DNA of 64,000 nucleotides from the NCBI GenBank assembly GCA_963830385.1, contig CAWHMD010000012.1, positions 8,098-72,097 on the forward strand, in the 5' to 3' direction. Below are positions 50,799 to 60,404 of the stretch, piece after piece (position 1 is the stretch's first letter; each line of letters starts with the position of its first letter). The position numbers and the translations under genes are program-made. Source of the DNA: Bog-532 sp963830385. GTDB taxonomy: Bacteria > Actinomycetota > Actinomycetes > Streptosporangiales > Streptosporangiaceae. Below the pieces are notes generated by a model that saw only the letters and a list, made by a program, of their open reading frames with translations, was not told where the DNA came from and did not search any database.

Positions 50799-52775
50799 GT
50801 GACTACGACCCGCACTCGCTCGCGGGACCGCAGGGACTCTCGTTCCTCGGGCTCTCGAGAGGGCGCAGAACGCAGACCCGTCATCTTGATGTCAGCCGGT
50901 ATCGGCATTGTGGTGCTGGCATTTGCCTTGGCGGTGACGTCTGCTGGTCACGTCGTACTGGCCGCGTCCGACCATTTCCTGCTCAGGTACAGCGGGGTAT
51001 TTGCTCTGGTGGCCCTCACCGGGTCGGTCTGCATGGGCGTGCTGGCCACCGACCGGATCGTGCTGACACCGGGACACCGGGTGCTGACCCAGGCCGTCCA
51101 CCGTGCGGTTTCGTTCGGTGCGCTGGCGTTCCTGGTCATTCACATCGTCCTGGAAATAGCCGCGCCGCACTTGGAGGAATCGAAGACGCAGCACGTGCAT
51201 GTCCTCGACGCCTTCATCCCTTTTCTTTCTCAGTACCGCACTTTTTATATGGCCGAGGGCACAATTGCCTCGGACATTATCGTGCTTCTCGTTATTACCG
51301 GGATCATACGGCGGCGATTTACGGCAAGCGGCCACGCGTGGAAATGGCGCGCCATTCATTACTCGTCCTACGCGGCCCTGATCCTCGGTGTCCTGCACGG
51401 TCTGCTGGCCGGCCGCCAGGCGATCGGCTCGTTCGTGTACTGGAGCTACGGCATCGTCATCGTGCTGATCGCGCTGGCGGTGCTGGTCCGGATCCTGGCC
51501 GCGTCGCTGAGCTCGCGGGAGGCGGTGAGGTCGGCGTCCCCGCATTCGGATCCGAGCAAGGCGGCTGGGCAGTCCATGCCGGCCCGCGCCGCCGCTCTCG
51601 GCCTGATGGGTCAGCTGACCGGGACGATGCCGCTGGCCGGTGCGAACCGGGCCGTGGCCGGCCCCGGCGGCCCGGGGATGGGCGCCGGCGGCGCACTACC
51701 CGGCGCGATGCCCGCGCTCGCGCCGTTCCCCCCGGTCACGCGGCCGGGCCCGCAGGCGATCGCGGCGCTGCCGGTCGCCGACCCGGCCCCTGGCCCGATG
51801 GCTCCCGGTGCTCCGGGCGGCCCCGGCGCCGACGGCCGGATGCCCCGTCACGAGCCCGGCTACGTCGGGCCGCCGCGCTATGAAGGCGCCCCGGCGCCCC
51901 GGCCGGCCAGCCACGGGCGCCCCGGTCCCCGGGACAACGCCGGGACCGGCCCGCAGCCCCGCTACGGGACCGGGCCGCAGCCGGAGTTCGGGACCGGGCC
52001 CCAACCCGCTTATGGGGCCGGGTCTCGGCCCCCGGGTCGCCCACCGTCAGGCCGGTCAGGTCCACAGCCGGTCTACCCGGCCAGTCCTCCGCCCCGGTCC
52101 GGCACCGGCCCGATCCCGCGCGCGGGAACCGGCCCGATGCCGCAGGCCGGCACTGGCCCGATGCCGCGGCCGGCCACTGGCCCGCAGTCGCGGATGGGCA
52201 CGGGCCCGATCCCGCGGCCCGGCCCTGGTACCGGCCCGATACCCCAGGCGGGTACCGGTCCTCAGCCGGTCTACCGGGAGCGGCCTGACGGCTACCGGCC
52301 GGGGCCACCGTCCGGGCCGCCGCCCGGCTACGGCCAGGACCCTCGCGAGAGCGCCTACCGGCCGGACCCCTTTTACCAGCAGCAACCGCCGGATCCCGGG
52401 TACGGGCGGCCGGGTTACGAGCCCGGTCCGGGCAGCTACCCCTACGCCGACCGCGACTACGGCCAGGCCAGCGCGCCCTACCGCGAGACCGATGCCCCTT
52501 ACGGCGGCAGCCCTCCCTACGAGGATGACGCCCCGTACGACCATTGGGCCTACGAGCCCAGCCCGCGCGGGGGATACGACCAGGACCAGGGTTACGGGGC
52601 ACCGCCGCCCCGGCCCGCGGACGGGTACCGGGACGAGTACCCGGGGCCGCCGCCTGGTCCCGCCGCAGGTCCGCCACGGCCCGGTCGCCGCCGGCGGCCC
52701 GGCCCCCCGACAGCCCACGAACGCACGGGGCCGATGCCCCGGGTCCCCTCCTACGGCGGTGATGAACGACGATGA
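50799..52775 (+). CDS. Ferric-reductase-like haem membrane protein with long Pro-rich tail
   Basis: 658 residues; GTG with CAGGAGG. Residues 30-235 hold six membrane helices with paired His for two haems: VHRAVSFGALAFLVIHIVLEIAAPH and AIHYSSYAALILGVLHG. This is the ferric-reductase-like transmembrane pattern. Residues 250-658 are a disordered Pro/Gly-rich cytosolic tail, including repeats of GTGPIPRAGTGPMPQAGTGP and Tyr-rich DPGYGRPGYEPG. The stop overlaps the next gene start (ATGA), so it works with the NuoF-like/ferredoxin fusion, which could deliver electrons to the haems. Donor and acceptor are unknown. Confidence 0.78.
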   Translation: MTTTRTRSRDRRDSRSSGSREGAERRPVILMSAGIGIVVLAFALAVTSAGHVVLAASDHFLLRYSGVFALVALTGSVCMGVLATDRIVLTPGHRVLTQAVHRAVSFGALAFLVIHIVLEIAAPHLEESKTQHVHVLDAFIPFLSQYRTFYMAEGTIASDIIVLLVITGIIRRRFTASGHAWKWRAIHYSSYAALILGVLHGLLAGRQAIGSFVYWSYGIVIVLIALAVLVRILAASLSSREAVRSASPHSDPSKAAGQSMPARAAALGLMGQLTGTMPLAGANRAVAGPGGPGMGAGGALPGAMPALAPFPPVTRPGPQAIAALPVADPAPGPMAPGAPGGPGADGRMPRHEPGYVGPPRYEGAPAPRPASHGRPGPRDNAGTGPQPRYGTGPQPEFGTGPQPAYGAGSRPPGRPPSGRSGPQPVYPASPPPRSGTGPIPRAGTGPMPQAGTGPMPRPATGPQSRMGTGPIPRPGPGTGPIPQAGTGPQPVYRERPDGYRPGPPSGPPPGYGQDPRESAYRPDPFYQQQPPDPGYGRPGYEPGPGSYPYADRDYGQASAPYRETDAPYGGSPPYEDDAPYDHWAYEPSPRGGYDQDQGYGAPPPRPADGYRDEYPGPPPGPAAGPPRPGRRRRPGPPTAHERTGPMPRVPSYGGDERR

Positions 52776-54412
52776 GCTCCAACTCCGGGATGAACCCGGG
52801 CGCGCCGCGGCCGGCCGCCCCGGCCATCATGCGGATCGGGGCGGCCCGGCTGACGGCCGGGCTCGACCGCTACCCGCGGCTGGATCTGGAGGCCCACCGG
52901 GATCTGTTCGGGCGGCTGCCGAGGCTGTCCGACGACGACATCATGGCCATGGCCCAGCAGGTGGACCTGCGCGGTCACGGTGGCGCGGCGTTCCCGTTCG
53001 CGCGCAAGCTCAAGGCGGTCGTCGACGCTGCCCACAAGAAGGACCAGCCCACGATCGTGGTGGTCAACGCGACCGAGGGCGAGCCCGGCAGCTTCAAGGA
53101 CAAGATGCTGCTGATGCGGTCGCCGTACCTGGTCCTCAGCGGTGCCGCGCTGGCGGCCGAGGCCATCGGGGCGGAAGAGATCGTGATCGGGGTGGCCAGC
53201 AACGAGCTCGCCAACCGGTCGCTGGAAGCGGCCGTGGCGGCCGAGCCGGGCCTGCGCGACCTGGTACGCATCGTCGAGGTGCCGGAGCGGTTCATCTCCG
53301 GGGAGAGCGGCGCCCTCATCCGGGCGATCAACGGCAAGACCCCGATCCCGCCCGGCCGCAAGACGCTGGCCGCCGAGAGCGGAGTGGACGGGCTGCCCAC
53401 GCTGCTGTCCAACGCCGAGACCTACGCCCAGCTGGCGGTGCTCTCCCTGCTCGGCCCGGAGCGTTACGCCTCGGTCGGCATGCCCGAGGAACCCGGTACC
53501 GTCCTGCTCAGCGTGAGCGGCTCGGCCGCGCGCCCGGCCGTGGTCGAGGTGCCGACCGGCGTTCCGCTCGGCTCGGTGCTGGACATCTGCCAGGCTCCGG
53601 CCGGCGACGGTGTGCTGGTCGGCGGCTACCACGGCATGTGGCTGTCGGCCGACCACGCCTACGTGGTGCCGGTGTCCCGGGCCGGGCTGGAGGCGGTCGG
53701 CGGCACCCTCGGGGCTGGCATCGTGCTGCCGCTGGGCGACGGGACCTGCCCGCTCGGCGAGGTGTCACGGATCGCCAGCTACCTGGCCGGTGAGTCGGCC
53801 GGGCAGTGCGGGCCGTGCAAGCTGGGCCTGCCCCGCATCGCCCGGGCGCTGGCCGCCATCGTGGACGGGTCCGGCGGTATCGAGGCGCTGGACGTGGCGC
53901 GCCGCTCGGCCTCGGCCGTGTCCGGCCGCGGTGCGTGCGCCCACCCGGACGGCACCACCCGGTTCGTGCTGTCCGCGCTCGACGTGTTCACCGAAGACCT
54001 GGCCGCGCACGTGTTCCACTCCTCCTGCGGCCGCCCGGTCCGCGGCGTGCTGCCGCTGCCGACCGGCCCGGAGATTCAGACCCGGCAGCGGCTGATCGTG
54101 GACTGGACCAGGTGCGAGGGCCACGGCCTGTGCGCCCACCTGGTCCCCGAGCTGGTGCACCTGGACAGCACCGGCTACCCGGTGATGCTCGACATCCCGG
54201 TACCCGACTGGCTGGAGAAGGACGCTCAGCAGGCGGTGGACATGTGTCCCGCCCTGGCGTTGCGGCTGGCGGCCGCGCCGCCCAAGCAGACCCGGGCCTC
54301 CGCCCCGGTGCCGCTGCCGATGCCGGTCGGGCGCACCGCCCTGATCGGTGGTGGCCCGCCCGGCCTGCCTGGTCCCGGCGGTCGCGGTGGCCCTCGACAG
54401 ATCACCAGCTGA
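52772..54412 (+). CDS. NuoF-like flavin/Fe-S protein fused to a ferredoxin
   Basis: 546 residues. NuoF-like region: HGGAAFPFARKLKAV, NATEGEPGSFKDKMLLMRSPYLVL, ISGESGALIRAI (FMN/NADH region, diverged), PTLLSNAETYAQLAVL, an SLBB-like segment (VEVPTGVPLGSVLDICQ), then the 4Fe-4S site SAGQCGPCKLGLPR and RGACAHPDGT. The last 110 residues are a small ferredoxin (DWTRCEGHGLCAHLVPELVHLD...AVDMCPALALRLA) of the 3Fe-4S type. It is not part of complex I, since no other nuo genes are present. Translational coupling to the haem membrane protein suggests an NAD(P)H- or ferredoxin-linked membrane reductase. Confidence 0.82.
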   Translation: MSSNSGMNPGAPRPAAPAIMRIGAARLTAGLDRYPRLDLEAHRDLFGRLPRLSDDDIMAMAQQVDLRGHGGAAFPFARKLKAVVDAAHKKDQPTIVVVNATEGEPGSFKDKMLLMRSPYLVLSGAALAAEAIGAEEIVIGVASNELANRSLEAAVAAEPGLRDLVRIVEVPERFISGESGALIRAINGKTPIPPGRKTLAAESGVDGLPTLLSNAETYAQLAVLSLLGPERYASVGMPEEPGTVLLSVSGSAARPAVVEVPTGVPLGSVLDICQAPAGDGVLVGGYHGMWLSADHAYVVPVSRAGLEAVGGTLGAGIVLPLGDGTCPLGEVSRIASYLAGESAGQCGPCKLGLPRIARALAAIVDGSGGIEALDVARRSASAVSGRGACAHPDGTTRFVLSALDVFTEDLAAHVFHSSCGRPVRGVLPLPTGPEIQTRQRLIVDWTRCEGHGLCAHLVPELVHLDSTGYPVMLDIPVPDWLEKDAQQAVDMCPALALRLAAAPPKQTRASAPVPLPMPVGRTALIGGGPPGLPGPGGRGGPRQITS

Positions 54413-54445
54413 CCAGGAGTGGACCCAGTAGTAGACACTGGCGGT

Positions 54446-54817
54446 GTGGAACAGATCTTCACCGTCCAGCAGGCGCGTGACCTGATGCCGGCCGTGCTCG
54501 CGCGGGCCAGCCAGCTGGTGGCCGCCCGCGCCGACCTGGCCGAGCTGCAGGCTGACCTGCGCCGGGGCCGGACCTCCGAGCTCGGTGGCCTGCCCGAGGC
54601 CAAGGCGCTGGAGGCCCGGCTGGGTGAGCTGGTGGCCTGGTTTCCCGAGCAGGCCATCGAGATCAAGAGCTTCGCGCCGCTGTTGCTGGACTTCCCGGCC
54701 GTGTTCGGGGACGAGCCGGTGCTGCTCTGCTGGCTGGAGGGAGAGACCGGGCTCGGCTGGTATCACCGGCTCGACTGCGGCTTCCCCGGCCGGCGGCCGA
54801 TACCGGAGTCCGCATAG
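54446..54817 (+). CDS. DUF2203 protein
   Basis: 123 residues from the GTG at 54446, which gives the usual N-terminal order EQIFTVQQARDLMPAVLARAS. An earlier GTG at 54419 adds an unlikely MDPVVDTGG leader. Then helical ARADLAELQADLRRG and the tail DEPVLLCWLEGETGLGWYHRLDCGFPGRRPI, which fits the DUF2203 ending. The role is unknown. A strong terminator follows at 54822-54853. Confidence 0.85.
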   Translation: MEQIFTVQQARDLMPAVLARASQLVAARADLAELQADLRRGRTSELGGLPEAKALEARLGELVAWFPEQAIEIKSFAPLLLDFPAVFGDEPVLLCWLEGETGLGWYHRLDCGFPGRRPIPESA

Positions 54818-54821
54818 CAAA

Positions 54822-54853
54822 CGGACTCCGCCTCCCCTGTGGGGCGGAGTCCG
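54822..54853. terminator. Bidirectional terminator hairpin
   Basis: CGGACTCCGCC (54822-54832) and GGCGGAGTCCG (54843-54853), an 11-bp perfect stem with a 10-base loop, between the convergent DUF2203 and GH18-ricin genes. Confidence 0.85.
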
Positions 54854-54886
54854 CTTGGTCTGTGGGTCAGGGCCGCTGCGCTGGGG

Positions 54887-56208
54887 TCAGGGCAGCTTCC
54901 ACGACTGGTTGGCCCCGCCGGTGCAGGACCAGATCTGGGCCTGGGTGCCGGGCGCGGTGGACCAGCCGGTGTCGTCCAGGCACTTGCCGGATGCGGGGTT
55001 CAGTAGCGACCCGTCGGACTGCGGCTGCCAGACCTGGGCCCCGGTGCCGTTGCAGTCGTACAGGTCGACGGTGGTGCCGTTGGCGATGCCGGCCGCGTGG
55101 ACGTCCAGGCACTTGCCCAGGGTCTGCAGCGCGCCGTTGCTGCCCACCGTCCACTTCTGGGCGTTGGTCCCGTTGCAGGTGTAGACCTGGACCGGGTTGA
55201 AGTTGGCGGTGCTGGCGCCCCGGTCGTCCAGGCACAGGCTCCCGTACCCGGTGATCGCGCCGGTCGTCGAGGCCGCCCCGCCGGAGCCACCGGAGCTCCG
55301 CTCCCGCTCCCCGAGCCGCCACCGCTCCCGGAGTTGCTGCCGCCGGTGATCGCGTTGAAGATCTTCGAGTAGGCGTAACCGGCCGGTTTGTCGTAGCCGT
55401 CGACCTCCCAGAACGACAGCTCACCGACGCCGTTGGTGGCCGCGAAGCTCTCCAGCGTCGACGCGTTGCCGGTGGAGAAGACCTCGTTGTCGTCGTTCTT
55501 GCCCGCGATCGGGGTCAGCCCCATCATCGCGTACGCCTGGGCCGTGGAGACGCCGTAGAGGCTGGCCAGCTGGCCGGACGTGGCCTGGGCGGCCGACAGC
55601 GCGTCGTTCAGGGCGTTCTGCCCGTTGCCGAAGTCCATGGTCATGATGTTGACCAGGTTGACCTTGACGCCCTGGGCCTTGGCGTCCTGGAGCACGCCCA
55701 GCTCCTGGGACGGCAGCCCGTTCGACGCCACCGCCAGCGTGTAGTCGACCTGGACCGACGGATCCTGGGCCTGCAGAGCGGCCAGGGCCTGGTCACGCCG
55801 GGTGTTGGCCGCGGTGTCGGACAGCGTGCTGCCCTCGATGTCGAAGTCCAGCCGGTTGACGCCGTAGGTGCTCACCACGTTGGCGTAGGCCGCTGTCAGC
55901 GAGTTCACCGAGGTGCAGGTCTGGGCCAGCTCGCCGCCGGACTCGCCGCCGAACGAGATGATGACGTTCCCGCCGGCCGCCTTGAGCGAATTGATCTGAG
56001 AAGAAAACGCGCCGACCGAATCCCCGTTGTCCTCCCACTGCGGGGTGCACCCGGACTGCGGGATCAGGAACGCCAGCGTGTAGTCCTTCACCCCGCTGGC
56101 GTTCATGTCGGCGGCCATGTCACCCGCGTCGCTGCTGTCGATCTGCAGGTAGGGGGCGGCGTAGTGGGCCAGGTAACTGCCCGCCGCGCCGGACTGGAAC
56201 GAACGCAT
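54887..56208 (-). CDS. GH18 chitinase-like domain plus ricin-type lectin domain, frame break in linker
   Basis: The GH18 part (start at 56208, about 300 residues) has KDYTLAFLIPQSGCTPQWED, GNVIISFGGESGGEL, catalytic LDFDIEGSTLSD, VNIMTMDF and GELSFWEVDGYDK. After a Gly/Ser linker the frame changes at about 55286-55290: one missing base separates it from a ricin-B/CBM13 domain (GSLCLDDRGAST, QKWTVGSNGALQTLGKCLDV, CNGTGAQVWQPQSDG, SGKCLDDTGW) that ends at 54887. I report the joined gene. There is no signal peptide: an in-frame TAG lies six bases before the start, and no hydrophobic leader is visible in any frame nearby. It is closely similar in pattern to the GH18 domain of the 38201-42187 fusion. 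Confidence 0.78.
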
Positions 56209-56404
56209 GGATGACTACCGCTCTCTGGAAAGTCGTCTCGTCCCGCCCGCTCCACCGGGGGTTCGCCGTCCCGCTGCGGGCGGTCCCAGCCCGTTGCGTA
56301 ACAGCAAGTGTCAAGAGACCTTACTGAAACAAAAGCCACGTGGGCGGTTAATCGAGACAGTTGGTGCAAACGAGCTTCGCCCCGGCGCCCAGGCCAGGCC
56401 AGCG

Positions 56405-58953
56405 TCAGGCTTCGGCCAGCTCCACGTCGATGGACAGCTCCGGTCCCGGGCCGGCTTCCAGCACGAGCGTGTCCACGTGGCCGGCCGCCGCGATGTCGCC
56501 GTGGGCGGTGCGCAGCAGCTCGACCTCGGCGGCCGGGCCCTGCACGCGGACCGTCCGGACCGGGGCGCGCATGGACTGGCGCGCCTCCGACTTGGCCTTG
56601 CGGATCGCGCTCATCACCGCGGCCGCGGCCGCCACGATCCCGGTGCCGGCCGGGGCACCGCCGGCGGCGCTGGGGGCAGGCCAGGGGCTGGTGTGCACGG
56701 AGTCGTCGTGCCACCAGGACCAGGCTTCCTCGGTACAGAACGGCAGGAACGGGGCGAACAGCCGCAGCAGCACCGACAGGGCCGAGCGCAGCGCCAGCCG
56801 GGCCGACTGCGCGGCCGGATCGCCCGCCTCGTCGTAGGCGCGCTTCTTGACCAGCTCCAGGTAGTCGTCGCAGAACGACCAGAAGAACCGCTCGGTGGCC
56901 TCCAGCGCGCTGGTGTACTCGAGGTCCCGCAAGGCGGCGGTGGCCCTGACCACCACCTCGTCCAGGGACGCCAGCATGGCCCGGTCGAGGGTCTCGGTGA
57001 CCTCGGCGCCGGCGGCCGGCTCGGGGAACCCGAGCGCGAACCGGCTGGCGTTGAGGATCTTGGTGGCCAGCCGCCGGCCCACCTTCATCTGGCCCTGGTC
57101 GAAGGCGGTGTCGGCGCCCGGCCGGCCGCTGGCGGCCCAGTACCGCACCGCGTCCGAGCCGAACTGCTCCAGCAGGCCGATCGGGGTGACCACGTTGCCC
57201 CTGGACTTGCTCATCTTCTTGCGGTCCGGGTCCAGGATCCACCCGGACAGCGCCACGTGCCGCCACGGCAGCGTCCCCGACCCCAGCTCGGCCCGCAGCA
57301 CGGTGGAGAACAGCCAGGTCCGGATGATGTCGTGTGCCTGCGGGCGCAGGTCCATCGGGTAGGTCAGCGCGTAGCGCTCATCGTCCTCGGCCCAGCCGCA
57401 CACGATCTGCGGGGTCAGCGAGGAGGTGGCCCAGGTGTCCATCACGTCGGGGTCGGCGGTGAACCCGCCCGGCCGCCCGCGCTGGTCCTCGCGGTAGCCG
57501 GGCGGTGTGGCGGACGACGGGTCGACCGGGAGGGTGTCCTCGGCGGCCAAAATAGGTTCAGTGCCGACCGGCTCGCCGGCCGCGTCCAGCGGGTACCAGA
57601 CCGGGAACGGCACGCCGAAGAACCGCTGCCGGCTGATCAGCCAGTCGCTGTTCAGGCCGCGCACCCAGTCGTCGTAACGGGCCTTCATGTACGCCGGGTG
57701 CCAGTCCAGCTCCGCGCCCCGCCGCAGCAGCGTGCCGGTGTGGCTGAGCGAGCGGATGAACCACTGCCGGCTGGAGACAATCTCCAGGGGTTTGTCGCCT
57801 TTTTCATAAAATTTGACGGGTCGCCGCACCGCGCGCGGGTCGCCTTCCAGGTCGCCCGACTCGCGAAGCATGGCCACCACTCGTTCCCGGGCGGTGAACA
57901 CCGTGGCCCCGGCCAGCTCGGCGTAGGCGGCGCGGCCGGCCGGGTCGTCCAGCCCGCTGGGCGGGTCGGCCAGGATCCGCCCGTCACGCCCGATGATCGT
58001 GCGGGCCGGCAGCCTGAGCTCGCGCCACCACTGGACGTCGGCCAGGTCACCGAACGTGCAGCACATGGCGATGCCCGCGCCGCGGTCCCGTTCGGCCGCC
58101 GGGTGAGCCAGGATCGGCACCGGGACCCCGAACACCGGCGAGGTCGCGGTCGTCCCGAACAGCGGCTGGTAGCGCTCATCATCCGGGTGGGCGATCAGGG
58201 CCACGCAGGCCGGCAGCAGCTCGGGACGGGTGGTCTCGATGTCCACCTGGCCGCCGCCCGGCCGGTGGAACCGGATCCGGTGCCACGCCCCCGGATGCTC
58301 GCGGTCCTCCAGCTCGGCCTGGGCCACCGCGGTGCGGAACCCGACGTCCCACAGCGTCGGCGCTTCTGCCTGGTACGCCTCACCCTGGGCGAGCAGCTGC
58401 AGGAACGAAAGCTGCGACACCCGCTGGGCGTGCCAGCCGACCGTGGTGTAGGTCATCGACCAGTCCACCGACAGGCCGAGCCGCCGCCACAGCTCCTCGA
58501 ACGCCTGCTCGTCGGCGGCAGTCAACATTTCGCACAGCTCGACGAAGTTCCGGCGGGAGACGTCGGTCGCCCGCTGCCCCTTGGCGGGCGCAGGCCAGGC
58601 GCGGTGAAGTCCGGGTCGTAGGGCAGCGAGGGGTCGCAGCGGACGCCGTAGTAGTTCTGCACCCGCCGCTCGGTCGGCAGGCCGTTGTCGTCCCAGCCCA
58701 TCGGGTAGAACACGTGCTTGCCGGTCATCCGCTGAAAGCGGGCCACGATGTCGGTGTGGGTGTAGGAGAACACGTGCCCCACGTGCAGCGACCCGCTGAC
58801 CGTGGGCGGCGGCGTGTCGATCGAGTACACCTCGGCCCGGTCGGCCGCCTTCGGGAACCGGTACAGCCCGGTGGTGTCCCATACCTGCGCCCACTTGACG
58901 TCCGTGCCGTCCAGGGACGGCCGTTCCGGCACGTTGGGCGTGGTCTCTGACAC
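56405..58953 (-). pseudogene. valS: Valyl-tRNA synthetase, one-base frame break
   Basis: About 850 residues. The first 118 (GTG at 58953, with GAGGAG upstream) contain VSGSLHVGHVFSYTHTD, the HIGH box, then the frame breaks near 58594-58602. The remaining 730 residues continue with PAKGQRATDVSRRNFVELCE, WRRLGLSVDWSMTY, RQWFIRSLSH, and KKMSKSRGNVVTPIGLL (KMSKS box). One missing base in a GC-rich run (GCGCCTGGCCTGCGCCC) restores the whole protein. valS is normally essential, so an assembly error is more likely than a true loss unless another copy exists. It charges tRNA-Val and edits Thr mischarging through the CP1 domain (PGGGQVDIETTRPELLPA). Confidence 0.88.
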
Positions 58954-59135
58954 CGGTCTCGACTCCTCATTCGGGCGCAGGGGGCTTCCACCCTAGCGTC
59001 CAGTTTCGGCACCCACCGAAATTAATTAACCGGACAGCGAACGCGGTGTGACCAACCACCGATTGCGCGTCCGGCCTGCAAGTGTTCTCCTGGTAAGGGC
59101 TAGTTAGCTGCGGCCTCGGAGACGGGGAACCTTTT

Positions 59136-59519
59136 ATGCCGATGACAGAGTACGAGGAGCGCCGCTGGCGCGAGCTCGAAGCACAGCTCGCGAAGGAGCG
59201 GCGGCTCGTCGCACTGGCGCACCGCCTGGGATCGGTGCGCACTGAGCCCCGTTACCCGGGCCCGGCCCGGACCAGATCCCGGATCCCGGCCCGGACCTAC
59301 CTCCTGTGGGGGCTGGGCGGCTCGATCGGCCTGATCCTGGTGCTGCTCGGCGGGGTGACCCACAACGCGCTGATCAACACGGCCGGCGTCGTCGTCCTCA
59401 CCGGTTCGCTGGTGCTGGTCGGCGTGGCCCTGATCGCGGTCGGCCTCACCCGCTCCCGCCGCGAGCACCTCGACGACCGCGAGTGGCAGGCCCCGCCGCC
59501 GCGCCTGTTACCGGCCTGA
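59136..59519 (+). CDS. DUF3040 membrane protein
   Basis: 127 residues. N-terminal DUF3040 pattern (MTEYEERRWRELEAQLAKE) followed by two membrane helices (YLLWGLGGSIGLILVLLGGV, VVVLTGSLVLVGVALIAVGL). Two ATGs two codons apart are equally possible. A small actinobacterial family of unknown function. Stops nine bases before the F420-type oxidoreductase, so co-transcription is possible. Confidence 0.82.
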   Translation: MPMTEYEERRWRELEAQLAKERRLVALAHRLGSVRTEPRYPGPARTRSRIPARTYLLWGLGGSIGLILVLLGGVTHNALINTAGVVVLTGSLVLVGVALIAVGLTRSRREHLDDREWQAPPPRLLPA

Positions 59520-59528
59520 GCAGAACAG

Positions 59529-60404
59529 ATGCGGGTCGGGCTGCACGCGCTGGGTATCGGTACCGGCGCCCAGCCGGACGTCATCCGGGCGGTCGCGACG
59601 GCCGCCGAGACGGCCGGTTTCGCCACCTTGTGGTCGGGCGAGCACGTGGTGATGGTGGACCAGCCCGCATCCCGCTACCCATACTCGGCCGACGGCCGGA
59701 TCGCGGTTCCGGCCGCCGCAGACTGGATCGACCCGCTGCTCGGCCTGAGCTTCATGGCCGCCGTGACCACGACGATCGGGCTGGCCACGGGCGTGCTGCT
59801 GCTGCCCGAGCACAACCCGGTGATCATCGCCAAGCAGGCCGCGACGCTCGACCGGCTGTCCGCCGGCCGGCTGACGCTGGGCGTTGGCATCGGGTGGTCG
59901 GCCGAGGAGTTCGCCGCGCTCGGCATCCCTTTCGCCCGCCGCGGCCGCCGCACCGCCGAGTACCTCGCGGCCATGCGCACGCTGTGGGCCGATGATGTCG
60001 CCTCGTTCAGCGGCGAGTTCACGCGGTTCGAATCGGTCCGGGTCAACCCCAAGCCGGTGCGCGACCGCCGCATCCCGATCGTGTTCGGCGGCAACAGCGA
60101 CACCTCGCTCGGGCGGGTGGCCGCCATCGGGGACGGCTGGTACGGCTTCAACGTCCCCGCCGCCCAGGTCGCCGGCCGGGTCAAGGCTCTGGCCGCCCAC
60201 TGCGAGCAGCACGGCCGCCGCTTGGCCGACCTGACCGTGGCGGTGGCCCTGGCCGACGGCCACCCGGGCCTGCTACCCGACCTCGCCCACCTCGGTGTCA
60301 CCGAGTACGTAGTGGTCGCGGCCCCGCCCGCCGACCCGGCGGCCGCCACCGCCTGGGTGGCCGGCCTGGCCTCCCAGTGGGGCGTTACGGCTCGGCGGGC
60401 TTGA
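59529..60404 (+). CDS. Luciferase-like F420-dependent oxidoreductase
   Basis: 291 residues, LLM class: GFATLWSGEHVVMVD (about residues 33-47), TTIGLATGVLLLPEHNPV (about 80-97), LDRLSAGRLTLGVGIGWSAEEFAALG (about 105-130), RIPIVFGGNSDTSLGRVAAIGDGWYGF. The spacing matches the TIGR03619-like F420-dependent group. Substrate unknown. Its 3' end overlaps the convergent methyltransferase gene by 20 bases. Confidence 0.85.
   Translation: MRVGLHALGIGTGAQPDVIRAVATAAETAGFATLWSGEHVVMVDQPASRYPYSADGRIAVPAAADWIDPLLGLSFMAAVTTTIGLATGVLLLPEHNPVIIAKQAATLDRLSAGRLTLGVGIGWSAEEFAALGIPFARRGRRTAEYLAAMRTLWADDVASFSGEFTRFESVRVNPKPVRDRRIPIVFGGNSDTSLGRVAAIGDGWYGFNVPAAQVAGRVKALAAHCEQHGRRLADLTVAVALADGHPGLLPDLAHLGVTEYVVVAAPPADPAAATAWVAGLASQWGVTARRA

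Noticed and set aside
52772..54412. NuoF subunit of respiratory complex I
   Set aside because: No other nuo genes nearby, a fused ferredoxin is present, and the gene is coupled to a haem membrane protein.
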